From Atlantibacter sp. RC6 (GTDB taxonomy: Bacteria > Pseudomonadota > Gammaproteobacteria > Enterobacterales > Enterobacteriaceae), in NCBI RefSeq assembly GCF_014193285.1, contig NZ_JACHZE010000001.1, positions 62,001 through 126,000 on the forward strand: a DNA stretch of 64,000 nt. The letters run 5' to 3'. This document shows, piece after piece, positions 49,782 through 59,251 of the stretch (positions within the stretch are counted from its first letter, which is position 1; each line of letters begins with the position of its first letter). The translations under genes were made by a program, and so were the position numbers. Under the pieces are notes generated by a model. That model saw only the letters and a program-made list of their open reading frames with translations, searched no databases and was not told the DNA's origin.

Positions 49782-50294
49782 ATGGCAAATGATATCTTTG
49801 CAGGGCTATACGCAGATATTTTCGTATCAAGCTCTATCGACAATCAAAACATTAACGGGCCGGATTTCACCAGAATTTCAGAACTCTCTGTATGGCCTGA
49901 AACCGGGATCGAACGCGCATCAATTGAAGTGCCGAACTTTTCCAGCCCGATTTCCCGAAAGCTGGTAGGCCGCGCAAGTATTCCTGATGTGGCGTTTTCG
50001 GTGAACTACATTCCGAATGAATCCTCTCATGAATCATTGCGGGCGATGGCTGAAAGCGGCTCACGTGGTCAGTTTAAGATCGTTTACTGGACTGATGAAA
50101 CCCGCACTGTTGGCATGGCTAAGGTTTTCAACGGCTTTATTACCAGTTCCGGTTTCACTGGCGGCTCTGATTCTGCTGTAACCCTGAACTTTACCCTTAC
50201 GGTTGATAAACAGGTTACTACTGGAGTGATTGATAACACCTCCTCCGGTGGCGGTTCTGGTGGCGGCTCCGGTGGCACGGGTTCAAACGCGTAA
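49782..50294 (+). CDS. major tail tube protein
   Basis: The 170-residue protein (FAGLYADIFVSSSIDNQNI near the start) has the size and strand pattern of lambda gpV-type tube subunits without the Ig-like domain; it ends in a Gly/Ser linker (SGGGSGGGSGG). It is followed by a strong terminator and then by the G/GT chaperone genes, the standard order. The related domain at 44427 is fused to a fibre. Confidence 0.8.
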   Translation: MANDIFAGLYADIFVSSSIDNQNINGPDFTRISELSVWPETGIERASIEVPNFSSPISRKLVGRASIPDVAFSVNYIPNESSHESLRAMAESGSRGQFKIVYWTDETRTVGMAKVFNGFITSSGFTGGSDSAVTLNFTLTVDKQVTTGVIDNTSSGGGSGGGSGGTGSNA

Positions 50295-50300
50295 TTTAAT

Positions 50301-50326
50301 AGCGCTACTTCGGTAGCGCTTTTTTT
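50301..50326 (+). terminator. Rho-independent terminator after the tail-tube gene
   Basis: A perfect stem AGCGCTAC / GTAGCGCT with a TTCG tetraloop is followed by six T. Confidence 0.92.
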
Positions 50327-50369
50327 ATCTCTAAATAAAGGTAACTTCAACGAATAACGAGAATTCAAA

Positions 50370-50690
50370 ATGAACACAGATAAAATGATGCTGGATTTAT
50401 GTCCTCCTCGTAAATCCATTACTATGGGTGAACATACTTTTTATGCACGTCCGATGATGATGAAAGAATATATTGATCACATCACTAACCCGAATAAAGA
50501 AGACCGTGACGAAGTCACTATTTTACGCTGCATTATTGACGAAAACGGAAACCCGGTATTCACCGATATCGAACAGATTAAACGCCTTTACACTGTTGCC
50601 CGCTCGAATCTTATCAGCCTTATTTCTGAAGTATCTATTGTAATGGATCTGGTTGAATTCGAAAAAAAGTCCGAAGCAACCCCTTCCTGA
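50370..50690 (+). CDS. tail assembly chaperone, short form (gpG-like)
   Basis: The 106-residue protein lies between tail tube and tape measure, the invariant place of tail assembly chaperones. Its last codons contain the slippery heptamer. The stop is at 50688-50690. Confidence 0.85.
   Translation: MNTDKMMLDLCPPRKSITMGEHTFYARPMMMKEYIDHITNPNKEDRDEVTILRCIIDENGNPVFTDIEQIKRLYTVARSNLISLISEVSIVMDLVEFEKKSEATPS
50663..50669 (+). promoter_or_regulatory. -1 programmed frameshift site
   Basis: A AAA AAG in the correct phase of the gpG-like frame, the same heptamer as in E. coli dnaX. After slipping, reading continues GTC CGA AGC and runs without a stop into the 50708 frame. The shift happens 7 codons before the zero-frame stop. 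Confidence 0.92.
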
Positions 50691-51079
50691 GTTTTAAATA
50701 TCGCCTGATGCTTCGCAAGGGATTGACTTTCGAAGAACAGATGAATCTTGATCTGGTTACTTTTTTCGAACTTCATATATTCGATCAGTATATTGAACCG
50801 CAATCACCTGTTGTCACTGATACATATTTTGCACTGTTGCAGGATGCCATTTACCGATCATCCGGGAACATGACTAAGCAGGGTTTGAAATCAATGAAAG
50901 TAAGTGATTTCCGGCTTATTCCAGTTGACCGGATTTTTAAAACCCCGGAAGAAATTCAAGAAATTTACAAGGCAAAAATGAAGAAACATATGGCTGGTAT
51001 TTTAGCGGGTATTTCGGATCAAGACCGTCAAAAACTGGAAGCCTTAACCAAAAAGAAAGGGGTTGTGAATGGCAAATAA
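50669..51079 (+). CDS. T domain of the gpGT-like tail assembly chaperone, made by -1 frameshift
   Basis: The frame is entered at 50669 by slippage and continues to 51079, giving a fusion of 100 G residues plus about 136 T residues. A separate start at ATG 50708 has no good ribosome site. As in lambda, the T part should bind tube subunits while G coats the tape measure. It overlaps the tape-measure start by 11 bases. Confidence 0.88.
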   Translation, partial: VRSNPFLSFKYRLMLRKGLTFEEQMNLDLVTFFELHIFDQYIEPQSPVVTDTYFALLQDAIYRSSGNMTKQGLKSMKVSDFRLIPVDRIFKTPEEIQEIYKAKMKKHMAGILAGISDQDRQKLEALTKKKGVVNGK

Positions 51080-53204
51080 TAACAATCACAATATTAATAT
51101 CAACGCTAATATTTCCGGTCTTGCAGATGGTGTTAACGGTGCGGAGCGATTATTAGATAGCCTGGCTAATCAGGCTACGGATCTGAACGGTGTCCTGGGT
51201 TCGCTCGGTCGGGGCATCAGTAGCGCCGGGGGACTTTCTCCGGCGTTCAGGCTGCTGGGGGGTTCGCTGGGGGTTGCTGCTGCCGGTATCACAGCATTAA
51301 TGGCTTCAGCACAGAAAGCGAGTGAGATCGATCAGTTAGCCCAGACAGCACGAATGACTTCGGACACGCTTCAACAGCTAAAAGCTGAATTCGCTGCTAC
51401 CGGGATGGAAATGTCTAATTTCGCAGACATGAACAAAGATGCCCTGAAAAACTTCGGTGCGGCGGTTCGTGCTGGTGGTGGTATTGCTGACGAACTGAAG
51501 AAATACGGCTTAAAACTTGAAGACTTCACCGCGCATATTGCAGGTGCAAACGGTGGTATCAACGCAACGATTAGCCTGTTTTACAAGATGCGTGAAGCGG
51601 GTGCATCCATATCCGAAATTAGTGCTTCAATGGAAGCGTTAGCGGGCGGTTCGTCTGAAATGATTTCTCATTTGCAGAACTACCAGACTGAACAGGAAGC
51701 GATGAACGCAGTAGGTAAACAATCGGTAAGCGTTACTGAAGATTCAATTAAGGCTTTCAGGGAACTGGGAACGCGCCTTAGTGAATTCCAGGATGCATCA
51801 TCTTCCGCTCTGGCTAACGGGCTGGCCCCCTTCGCCCAGAAGATGTCCGACTTATACGACTGGTGCAAAAAGGTTAAAGGCGAACTTGCTGAAGTAAGCA
51901 AAAAGATGGGTGATCCGGTGCTGGGTGCTTCTGGTATGAGTCGGGGCCAGCAACAGCAGGGCTTTGGACACATATCAAAAGAGCAATTAGCCGAACAGAA
52001 GTATCAGAAAGACGTTGCGGCAGCGCGGGAAAAGGCTGAAAAGAACTTTCAGCAAAACCAGAAAGACATTGCCGCACGTAAAGAAGCCGAAGCCGAAGCC
52101 AAACGAATTAACGATGAGATCGCCAGGGTTAACGCTGAAAAAGCGGCTGCGGAAAAGGAAAAAGCTGATAAGGCTGCAAAAGCGGCAGCGGACAAGGCAG
52201 CGCGTGAAGCGAAAGCGGCGGCTGATAAAGCCCAACGTGAGGAAGAACAGCGCCAGAAAGAGTATGAGCAATGGAAAAAATCATCGTTTGATGCATTAAA
52301 CAAACTCACCATTGATTCGTATTCCTCGCAGGCCGCGACCATTTCCAGCGCACAATCTAAATTACAGGAATCCTTCAAATCACTGGATGATTTGTATGAA
52401 CAGAACCTGATTTCCGAAGATGACTATCATCAGAGAAAGGCGGCATTACAGGATGCCTACGCTGAAAACTTTGGTTCTTTCGTGCTGGGTATGAACCTTG
52501 AAGATATTGAAAAGGTTCAGGAGGCGTCTGAACAGGCATACACCAGAGATCTCGAAAACCTTCAGAATTCATACGAGCAAAAACTTATCGCGGTCGAAGA
52601 ATTTGAAAGCAGAAAGCAGGCAATTATCAGCGCCCATGCTGAACGCGAACGCGAAATAGATAAAGCGACAAACGCCGCTAAGGTTCAGCAGTACAGCGAT
52701 TACATGATGGCGGCGGGTGGAATGCTTGATGCTTTCGGCGGGCAGTCAAAAAAAGCTGCTTTAGCTTCGTTTGCCCTTCAAAAAGGGGCAGCAATAGCCG
52801 AGGCGACTATGGCGGCGTACACAGCATATGCTGACGGCGTTTCTAAGGGCGGTTGGGCTGGGTTCCTGCTTGCTGGTTCCAAAATGGCGGCGGCACTCCA
52901 ACAGGTAGCGAGTATCAAATCAACCAAACTTTCAGGGATGGCGCACGATGGTATTGATAACGTTCCCAGAGAAGGCACCTGGTTACTGGATCGGGGTGAA
53001 CGTGTGGTGGATAAACGTACCAACGCCGATTTGAAGACGTTCCTTAATGATTCTGAAGGTAGCGGTCAACCAATAACGATCAACGCGCCCCTGAATATTT
53101 CGGGTAACGTGAACTCGTCTGACCGTATGGTGATGGAAGCCCTTAAAAAACACCCCCAGGAGATCAGGCGGCTGGTTGATGAGGCAACAAGGCGATCAAT
53201 GTAA
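51069..53204 (+). CDS. tape measure protein
   Basis: The 711-residue protein has an N-terminal Asn-rich stretch, a hydrophobic Ala/Gly segment (GGSLGVAAAGITALMASAQ), a long Lys/Glu/Ala coiled coil (about 310-410), a second hydrophobic helix near 590 (AYTAYADGVSKGGWAGFLLA) and a C terminus like the lambda gpH class (LSGMAHDGIDNVPREGTWLL). Length sets tail length; by the usual rule about 0.15 nm per residue this suggests a tail near 105 nm. Confidence 0.92.
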   Translation: MANNNNHNININANISGLADGVNGAERLLDSLANQATDLNGVLGSLGRGISSAGGLSPAFRLLGGSLGVAAAGITALMASAQKASEIDQLAQTARMTSDTLQQLKAEFAATGMEMSNFADMNKDALKNFGAAVRAGGGIADELKKYGLKLEDFTAHIAGANGGINATISLFYKMREAGASISEISASMEALAGGSSEMISHLQNYQTEQEAMNAVGKQSVSVTEDSIKAFRELGTRLSEFQDASSSALANGLAPFAQKMSDLYDWCKKVKGELAEVSKKMGDPVLGASGMSRGQQQQGFGHISKEQLAEQKYQKDVAAAREKAEKNFQQNQKDIAARKEAEAEAKRINDEIARVNAEKAAAEKEKADKAAKAAADKAAREAKAAADKAQREEEQRQKEYEQWKKSSFDALNKLTIDSYSSQAATISSAQSKLQESFKSLDDLYEQNLISEDDYHQRKAALQDAYAENFGSFVLGMNLEDIEKVQEASEQAYTRDLENLQNSYEQKLIAVEEFESRKQAIISAHAEREREIDKATNAAKVQQYSDYMMAAGGMLDAFGGQSKKAALASFALQKGAAIAEATMAAYTAYADGVSKGGWAGFLLAGSKMAAALQQVASIKSTKLSGMAHDGIDNVPREGTWLLDRGERVVDKRTNADLKTFLNDSEGSGQPITINAPLNISGNVNSSDRMVMEALKKHPQEIRRLVDEATRRSM

Positions 53205-53239
53205 GTCCCTAAATACGGGTAAATACACAGGGGCTTATT

Positions 53240-53806
53240 ATGTCAGTCGATATTTTCAATCATTCAAAACTTAAAATTGGGGCTTCGGTTAAATCCGTTG
53301 CCCCTTTCTTTCAGAATAAAAACGCTAACGGATCCGTTACCAGACGCTTTCCGGGCATTCAGTATTATCAGTTAGATATGGATGTTTCCTTTCAGGCTGA
53401 AGATCAATACCTTTTTGAGCAATGGCTGGCTGAATACCGTTACGGTAAGCCATTTACCTTCCCCCTCTCCCGCTCTGTAAACATGAAATACAGAGGGAAA
53501 CAGACTACCGCTATCTCCACGACCACCGCACCAACAGCCGGGGGGCGTGTCGTGGGTATGTCTGCTGAACTCGAACCGGGAACAAAGTTTAACTTTCAGA
53601 ATCACCCAAAGGTTTACGAGATAGTGAATTATGACCGGGCAACCGGAACAGCAACCATTTTTCCTAATCTACGCCAGCAGGTGCAGGCAGGCGAAATTAT
53701 CAGGTATCAAAACCCGGCATTAACGCTGATGCTGACAACCGGAACGGTAGATATCCCGCTGACCCAGATTGTTCAACTCAAGTTAGAAACAACAGAGGCG
53801 ATCTGA
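53240..53806 (+). CDS. minor tail protein behind the tape measure
   Basis: The 188-residue beta-rich protein stands where lambda has gpM. RRFPGIQYYQLDMDVSFQ and FEQWLAEYRYGKPFTF suggest a distal-tail-type subunit. Assignment is by place and general features. It ends directly at the start of the next gene. Confidence 0.6.
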   Translation: MSVDIFNHSKLKIGASVKSVAPFFQNKNANGSVTRRFPGIQYYQLDMDVSFQAEDQYLFEQWLAEYRYGKPFTFPLSRSVNMKYRGKQTTAISTTTAPTAGGRVVGMSAELEPGTKFNFQNHPKVYEIVNYDRATGTATIFPNLRQQVQAGEIIRYQNPALTLMLTTGTVDIPLTQIVQLKLETTEAI

Positions 53807-54460
53807 ATGGACATTATTCAGTCATTTAACGCGCTGTGTAGCAATGCTGATTTTATCAGTGTGTATAACGAGCGCATGGGAACAAATCTGACCCGGCTCA
53901 CCATGAAGCATGTATTTTCAACGGGCAGTCTTTATCATTGCGTCAGTATTAAATTTGGTGACGGATCCGGTGAATTGCGAATTTGCGATGGTTATCATGA
54001 CATCATGTTTAATAACCAGTTGTATATTGCAAGCGGTGATTTTCTTGACGTTCAGAATAGTCCAGAGTCAAAAGAAATTAATAATAACGGGATGAGTGTC
54101 AAAATCTCTAATGTTCGCCCGGAATATGTTCAGTTGATCCGTAACAAGAAATTTGACCGGGCGATAGTCACCATTTCTATGGTATTCCTCTCACCGCAAA
54201 CCGGGCAGGTTCAGACATCTTTCGGTGTGTTTCGGGGCCAGATAGATTCGTCAACCATCCGTATTGATTACGGGCATGATGAAGAAATCATATCAGAAAC
54301 TGAAATAAAAATAAATAACTTCTGGGAGGTGCTGAATAAATCCGCAAGGTATCACGCTTCTGATGGTGTTCACCGTTCTTATGCAGGTAACAGCCATGAT
54401 ACCTTTTTCCAGAAGATCGGGAAATGGAATTCAGAAGCAGTCTGGATGACAAAAAAATAA
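53807..54460 (+). CDS. minor tail / baseplate protein, DUF2163-like (gpL position)
   Basis: The 217-residue protein resembles the DUF2163 family of tail hub proteins (YHDIMFNNQLYIASGDFLDV, VRPEYVQLIRNKKFDRAIVTI). It lacks the cluster of cysteines that lambda gpL uses for an iron-sulphur centre. It is encoded between a gpM-like and an NlpC-like gene. Confidence 0.6.
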   Translation: MDIIQSFNALCSNADFISVYNERMGTNLTRLTMKHVFSTGSLYHCVSIKFGDGSGELRICDGYHDIMFNNQLYIASGDFLDVQNSPESKEINNNGMSVKISNVRPEYVQLIRNKKFDRAIVTISMVFLSPQTGQVQTSFGVFRGQIDSSTIRIDYGHDEEIISETEIKINNFWEVLNKSARYHASDGVHRSYAGNSHDTFFQKIGKWNSEAVWMTKK

Positions 54461-54466
54461 CTTTAA

Positions 54467-54500
54467 TAAATACGGGTATAAACTTTTAAAGGGTATACCC
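54467..54500 (+). promoter_or_regulatory. TAAATA element and ribosome-site hairpin before the NlpC-like gene
   Basis: GGGTATA (54474-54480) can pair with TATACCC (54494-54500). The AAAGGG ribosome site lies in the loop and start of the self-complementary GGGTATACCC, directly before the ATG at 54501. Confidence 0.6.
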
Positions 54501-54914
54501 ATGTTTAAGAAACAAGCACAGTTAACAGATTATATTAACTCACTCATCGGCAAACCGCTTCAATACGGTATTGTTGATTGCAACATCGCAACGTTAAAAG
54601 TTGTTGATATCCTGTTTGATACCGATTACCACGATAAAATTTTCCAAAAATATACTGATGCGAAATCAGGGTATGCGCTCGCCAAAAAAGAAATCGGTTA
54701 TACAAACGCGGTTGATTTCCTCAAAAAATATTACCAGGAAACCGATATCCCTTCAGATGGTGGATTAACCATTAAAAAGATCAAAGCCGGACGCCTGAAC
54801 GAATATCACATTGGAATTGTTTATTCCGGTTTCGTTCTTGCGCTTAAGGATGGTGTATTTCAGATGGTTCCATTATTTGATACCGAATACGATCTATTAT
54901 TGGGGGTGAAATAA
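54501..54914 (+). CDS. NlpC/P60- or DUF6950-like tail assembly protein (gpK position)
   Basis: The 137-residue protein has a YGIVDCNIATLKVVDIL block with a candidate catalytic Cys27 and a later NEYHIGIVY His block, the order of papain-like NlpC/P60 folds. It lacks the JAB domain of lambda gpK. It may help deliver DNA across peptidoglycan or process the tip. The stop overlaps the next ATG by one base. Confidence 0.6.
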   Translation: MFKKQAQLTDYINSLIGKPLQYGIVDCNIATLKVVDILFDTDYHDKIFQKYTDAKSGYALAKKEIGYTNAVDFLKKYYQETDIPSDGGLTIKKIKAGRLNEYHIGIVYSGFVLALKDGVFQMVPLFDTEYDLLLGVK

Positions 54915-57900
54915 TGCCACCAGTAATAATTGCGGCTGCGGTTGCGGCTGCTTCCGCTGCTGCGGCTGCGTCAATGGCTGCGCTTGCTACTACTGCAATT
55001 GTGGCAATTGCTGTTGCTGCGGCGGCTGTGACTGCCCTGGTAACGTATCAGGCTATGAAGCAGACCGTTCCCAAATTTAATTCCCCCGATTCCGCTTCGA
55101 CAATCGGGACAAGCACCGATCCGAAATCGGTAGTTCCTGTTGTGTATGGGAATTCCCGCGTAGGCGCAATTTGCGTTTACAAGGACGTAAAAGGAACCGG
55201 GAAAGTTAACGATGATATGTATCTGGTTTCCATTTATGCGGTTGCATTGGGCCAGATTGATTCCTTTAAAAACCTGTACTTGGACAACAAAAAAATCCTT
55301 GCTGATGGTGTTTACCGCGACGGTGTGGTCGCTTCTAATAACATTATTTCGCAATACCGTGACGTTGTTCAGGTTGAATTCAGTGTTGGTTCTCAGAACG
55401 GAAGACACTTAACCCTTGCTTCAAAATTTCTCGGTGCGGATAAATGGCCTTCAACTAATACAGGTAACGGCATCGCAACAATGTGTGTTGTCCTGAAGAA
55501 AACCCAGGATGCGCTAACTTCAGGTGTGGATATCCTTCAGCCTAATTCACAGGTTGCGGTTGATATGTCCGGGACGATTATTACTGATTTAACCGATGGG
55601 TCACGTTGGGCTTCAACTAACGGCGCTTCACAAGCTGTGGACTACCTGACCAATACTAATTATGGTTTAGGTGTTCCGCTTGAAAATATCGATCTGGATT
55701 CGTTTAAAGCTGTTGCTGTTCAGACGAATAATTTTTATTCGCATGGTTCAACCGACCCGAACAGTTCTTTTAAAAGTAACTTATCCGATCTCTGTTTAGG
55801 TTTCGGCGGGGTAATCTTTGAATCGTTCGGAAAACTGGTTTGTAAATTAGATGGCCCGGACGTTGTAAAATATTCATTCGATGAATCGAATATTCTGGCT
55901 ACCAGCGTTGAATATACCGATGGTTCCACCACGGATTACTTCAATACTCTGAACGTTGCGTTTAACGATCCGAACGCTGATTATGCACAAAACATTTTGC
56001 GATACCCGTCTGATCCAAATAACGACCCGGTAATTGCAAAAGATGGTCGTATTATAGCAAAAGATGTTACATATCGGTTTGTTAAAGACACAGCTCAACT
56101 TGATAAATTATCCAGCATCGAACGCAATAAATGCAAGCTAACCCAAACGCTTTCTTTTGCTACCGCTGACGCTTATACACTTCAGGTATGGGACGTAATT
56201 AAATTCAGCAATGAAGAATTGCAGTTGAAAGATGCCCTGTTCCGTGTTACTTCAATTACCAGAACAATGGAATCCGGTATGGTTGGTTCAATTCAGGTAA
56301 CAGCGGTTGAATATAATTCACAGATTTATACTGATATGGATTACGCGGTTAAACCGGATAATACAGGATCAAGTATTTCATCAAGCCTGAAAACGCCTTA
56401 TAACTTCAAAGCTATGGCGACGGGTGAAACGGTCTACGGTAAAAATGTTCTGCTTACCTGGGATTGTGATCATGATTTTAACCGTTATCAGTTCTTTATC
56501 CAGTATAAAGAATCCGGTTCGAATTACTGGATTAGTATCGGTTCGACATCACAGTATAGTTTTACCATTACCGGGCTGAAGACAGGGACGAATTATGATT
56601 ACCGTATTTGCGCTGCGGGCTTATTCTATCAGTCCGATTGGGTAACGCTGATTAACCAGAATCCTGACGTGACATACGCCCTGCCCGCGCCAGTCGTCAA
56701 ACTGCGTAACGCAACCACCACTGGCGGATTAATTACTACAGACACCGATTTCTTTTTTGAATGGGACGATCAGTCAAAACTGGACGTTGATGTTAACGGG
56801 GTGAAGCGAAAATTTGTTGATGTGTTCGACCGCTACCAGATACGTGTCACAACTAATAACACCACGTATACCTATTTCACGCGTAATCTCTCCTGGGATT
56901 ACACGTTCGCGATGAACCAGAGCAACATCCTTTCGCGTGAAATTAAGGTAGGCGTCAGCGCTATTGGCTTTGGCGGAATGAAGTCAACTGAAACGGTATT
57001 AACGGTTAAGAACGAACAGCATAAAGCGCTGAAGGGTTTTGTTGCCTCTGCGGGTTACGGCGCTATCTTCACTCAGTGGACTGATTCAACCGAACCAGAC
57101 TATGCCGGGGTAATTATTCAGACGGCAACGGATACCAGCTTTACCCAGAATCTCAGGATCCACCAGGCCAGAAACGCCATTGAACTGGCAACAATTAATT
57201 TGCCGGACGGGGCTTATTATGTCCGGGGGGCCGGGTTCGATATGTTCGGCATTGACGGGGTGATTTACGGTGCGGCGCTGTATGTTGATCTTCAGTCGCG
57301 TGTTGAATGGACATCACAGGACAAGGAAGCACTCGAAGATTTCCTTAACCTTGATCCAAAATTTGAGGATATGGCAGAGAAGACCTTACAGCAGGCTAAC
57401 GATGCTTTACAGGCGGAAATCGACATACTAAAAACCAGCATTACCAACGACTACCAACGGGACATTGCCGCCAGCGTGACCGACCTGAAAACCATTGTTC
57501 AGGACGGTGATGCCCTGGTTACATCAAAACTTGATCAGGTGAAGACCGACGCCGCAAACGGACTATCCAGCGCGGTTACTAATCTGACCAAAGCGATTAG
57601 TGATGGTGATAAAGCGCAGGGAACAGCCCTACAGACGGTTAAGACGGGCCTTGAAGGTAAGATTACCGCTGAAGTGCATACGCTCAACCAGACGATTACC
57701 ACGAAGGATACCGCGCAGAGCACAGCCCTACAACAGGTTAAATCAAACGTTGAAGGCCAGATCGCCACAGTAACGCAACAATCCAAAACGCTGGTTGATA
57801 ACCTGACCAATAATGTTAACGCGAACTACACGCTGAAGCTTGATGCAAACGGTGTTGTAACGGGTATGCAACTGATCGCGGATTCTGCATCAGGTAAAAG

Positions 57901-58753
57901 CGCTGTTTATTTCAACGCGAAAGAATTCATGGTGATTTCCGATGCGACAAACACAACAGCGCCTGTAATCCCCTTTGCGGTTCAGAATAACAAAGTTTTT
58001 ATCAACTCGGCGGTCATTGCGGACGGTTCTATCGGTAACGCGAAAATTGGCAACGCGGCGATTGATACCGCGAAAATTGTTGATGGCTCCATTACCGCCG
58101 CGAAAATCGGTAACGCCCAGATTGGCAGTGCCCAGATCGCTAACCAGATTAACTCCAACACCTGGGACGGCACAGGTAATACAGGCTGGGGCATTTTCAA
58201 AGATGGTCGTGCTTACTTCAATAATATCTTTGCTCGCGGGCATATTGAAGCAGCTTCAGGTAGCTTTACGGGGAACGTCAACGCCAACAGTGGCTACTTT
58301 GCTGGTGAGTTACGCGCAGGTTCAGGTTATATGAACAACATCGAAATCGGGGCGAACTGTAGAATCCACGGAACGTTAACAGCGAACCAGATTGAAGGTG
58401 ACGTTACTAAAGGCTACTCGTTAACCAACGGTGTGGTTAATACGATCCCTCCAATGCCGTTTAACCGGATGGTGTCGATCCCGGCGATAATCACAACCGC
58501 AACAGGCCGAACCACTGGTGAGTATGATTTCGCAGCATCATCAGCCTTGACGTTGTATGTAAACGGCGTTGCGGTAGCAACAGCGGTTGCGCATTCGTCC
58601 AGTTCTCAGACTGTAACGGGGGTTGCTCAGTACAGTTTTGAGTTACCGGCGGGTCAGTCTGCAACACTTCGTGTAAGTGGAAGCAGTACAGGCGCAAATG
58701 GTGCTTCAAACGCTTTTACCGGTTCAGTTACGGCGTTAGTGTTTAAAAACTGA
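54914..58753 (+). CDS. tail tip / central fibre protein, gpJ-like
   Basis: The 1279-residue protein opens with an Ala-rich hydrophobic stretch (about 1-50) like lambda gpI, so it may be an I-J fusion. A hub domain follows (DPKSVVPVVYGNSRVGAICV), a fibronectin type III-like domain near 500-590 (LLTWDCDHDFNRYQFFIQY), a coiled-coil stretch with Ala/Asp/Thr repeats (820-970), and a C-terminal fibre with IGNAKIGNAAIDTAKI and KIGNAQIGSAQIANQ repeats. It binds the host receptor and plugs the tail. Confidence 0.9.
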   Translation: MPPVIIAAAVAAASAAAAASMAALATTAIVAIAVAAAAVTALVTYQAMKQTVPKFNSPDSASTIGTSTDPKSVVPVVYGNSRVGAICVYKDVKGTGKVNDDMYLVSIYAVALGQIDSFKNLYLDNKKILADGVYRDGVVASNNIISQYRDVVQVEFSVGSQNGRHLTLASKFLGADKWPSTNTGNGIATMCVVLKKTQDALTSGVDILQPNSQVAVDMSGTIITDLTDGSRWASTNGASQAVDYLTNTNYGLGVPLENIDLDSFKAVAVQTNNFYSHGSTDPNSSFKSNLSDLCLGFGGVIFESFGKLVCKLDGPDVVKYSFDESNILATSVEYTDGSTTDYFNTLNVAFNDPNADYAQNILRYPSDPNNDPVIAKDGRIIAKDVTYRFVKDTAQLDKLSSIERNKCKLTQTLSFATADAYTLQVWDVIKFSNEELQLKDALFRVTSITRTMESGMVGSIQVTAVEYNSQIYTDMDYAVKPDNTGSSISSSLKTPYNFKAMATGETVYGKNVLLTWDCDHDFNRYQFFIQYKESGSNYWISIGSTSQYSFTITGLKTGTNYDYRICAAGLFYQSDWVTLINQNPDVTYALPAPVVKLRNATTTGGLITTDTDFFFEWDDQSKLDVDVNGVKRKFVDVFDRYQIRVTTNNTTYTYFTRNLSWDYTFAMNQSNILSREIKVGVSAIGFGGMKSTETVLTVKNEQHKALKGFVASAGYGAIFTQWTDSTEPDYAGVIIQTATDTSFTQNLRIHQARNAIELATINLPDGAYYVRGAGFDMFGIDGVIYGAALYVDLQSRVEWTSQDKEALEDFLNLDPKFEDMAEKTLQQANDALQAEIDILKTSITNDYQRDIAASVTDLKTIVQDGDALVTSKLDQVKTDAANGLSSAVTNLTKAISDGDKAQGTALQTVKTGLEGKITAEVHTLNQTITTKDTAQSTALQQVKSNVEGQIATVTQQSKTLVDNLTNNVNANYTLKLDANGVVTGMQLIADSASGKSAVYFNAKEFMVISDATNTTAPVIPFAVQNNKVFINSAVIADGSIGNAKIGNAAIDTAKIVDGSITAAKIGNAQIGSAQIANQINSNTWDGTGNTGWGIFKDGRAYFNNIFARGHIEAASGSFTGNVNANSGYFAGELRAGSGYMNNIEIGANCRIHGTLTANQIEGDVTKGYSLTNGVVNTIPPMPFNRMVSIPAIITTATGRTTGEYDFAASSALTLYVNGVAVATAVAHSSSSQTVTGVAQYSFELPAGQSATLRVSGSSTGANGASNAFTGSVTALVFKN

Positions 58754-58799
58754 TAAATAAAGCCCCTTAAATAAAGATGCAATTTAACTTTTAAGGGGC
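58754..58799 (+). promoter_or_regulatory. two TAAATA copies and ribosome-site hairpin before the lysis region
   Basis: GCCCCTTAA (58762-58770) pairs with TTAAGGGGC (58791-58799). The AAGGGG of the 3' arm is the ribosome site of the gene at 58807. One TAAATA precedes the stem and one lies in it. Confidence 0.65.
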
Positions 58800-58806
58800 A
58801 TTAATT

Positions 58807-59109
58807 ATGCTTGAATTTGACATTTACGCAGCTACCGGGGCCGGGGCTGCGGTTATCGGCGCACTGTGGAAACTTTTTCACAGTATTTCTCATACCCGAA
58901 CAAAACACGAGCAACGTTTATCTTTAATTGAATCGACGAATTCACTTCAGAAATTCAAGATTGATACTCTTGAAAAGAAACAGGGAACAACGGAGAACCG
59001 GATTGAAAAAATTGATGAAACCATTAATGGTATCCGTCGTGATATTACGGAGATCCTTACCATCCTGAAAGGACGTGCAAATGAGAAAAATAAAAACATG
59101 GATAATTAG
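58807..59109 (+). CDS. membrane-anchored coiled-coil protein, possible lysis protein
   Basis: The 100-residue protein has one N-terminal hydrophobic segment (about 8-25, with GAGAAVIGALW) and a long charged coiled coil to the C terminus. Such a layout occurs in inner-membrane spanins and some holins. Its end overlaps the next small membrane gene by 29 bases. Confidence 0.6.
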   Translation: MLEFDIYAATGAGAAVIGALWKLFHSISHTRTKHEQRLSLIESTNSLQKFKIDTLEKKQGTTENRIEKIDETINGIRRDITEILTILKGRANEKNKNMDN

Positions 59110-59251
59110 ATCCAAAAAGATTGTCATAATTCTGATGTTTATCGTTATTTTTTATAACATCATCGCTTCAGTTTTTAATTTACCTGTTGTCCCGGTTGAT
59201 TCTGTGTTTGGTTCTGTTATGTCAATGCTAACAGTCTTTGGGGGGTTGTAA
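59081..59251 (+). CDS. 56-residue membrane protein, candidate holin
   Basis: The frame reads MRKIKTWIIRSKKIVIILMF and continues with a strongly hydrophobic stretch to FYNIIASVF, then VDSVFGSVMSMLTVFGGL. It has a basic N terminus, one clear and one weak membrane segment. AAAGGA is its ribosome site and its stop overlaps the next ATG as TAATG. Size and place upstream of the endolysin fit a holin; no family match is claimed. Confidence 0.6.
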   Translation: MRKIKTWIIRSKKIVIILMFIVIFYNIIASVFNLPVVPVDSVFGSVMSMLTVFGGL

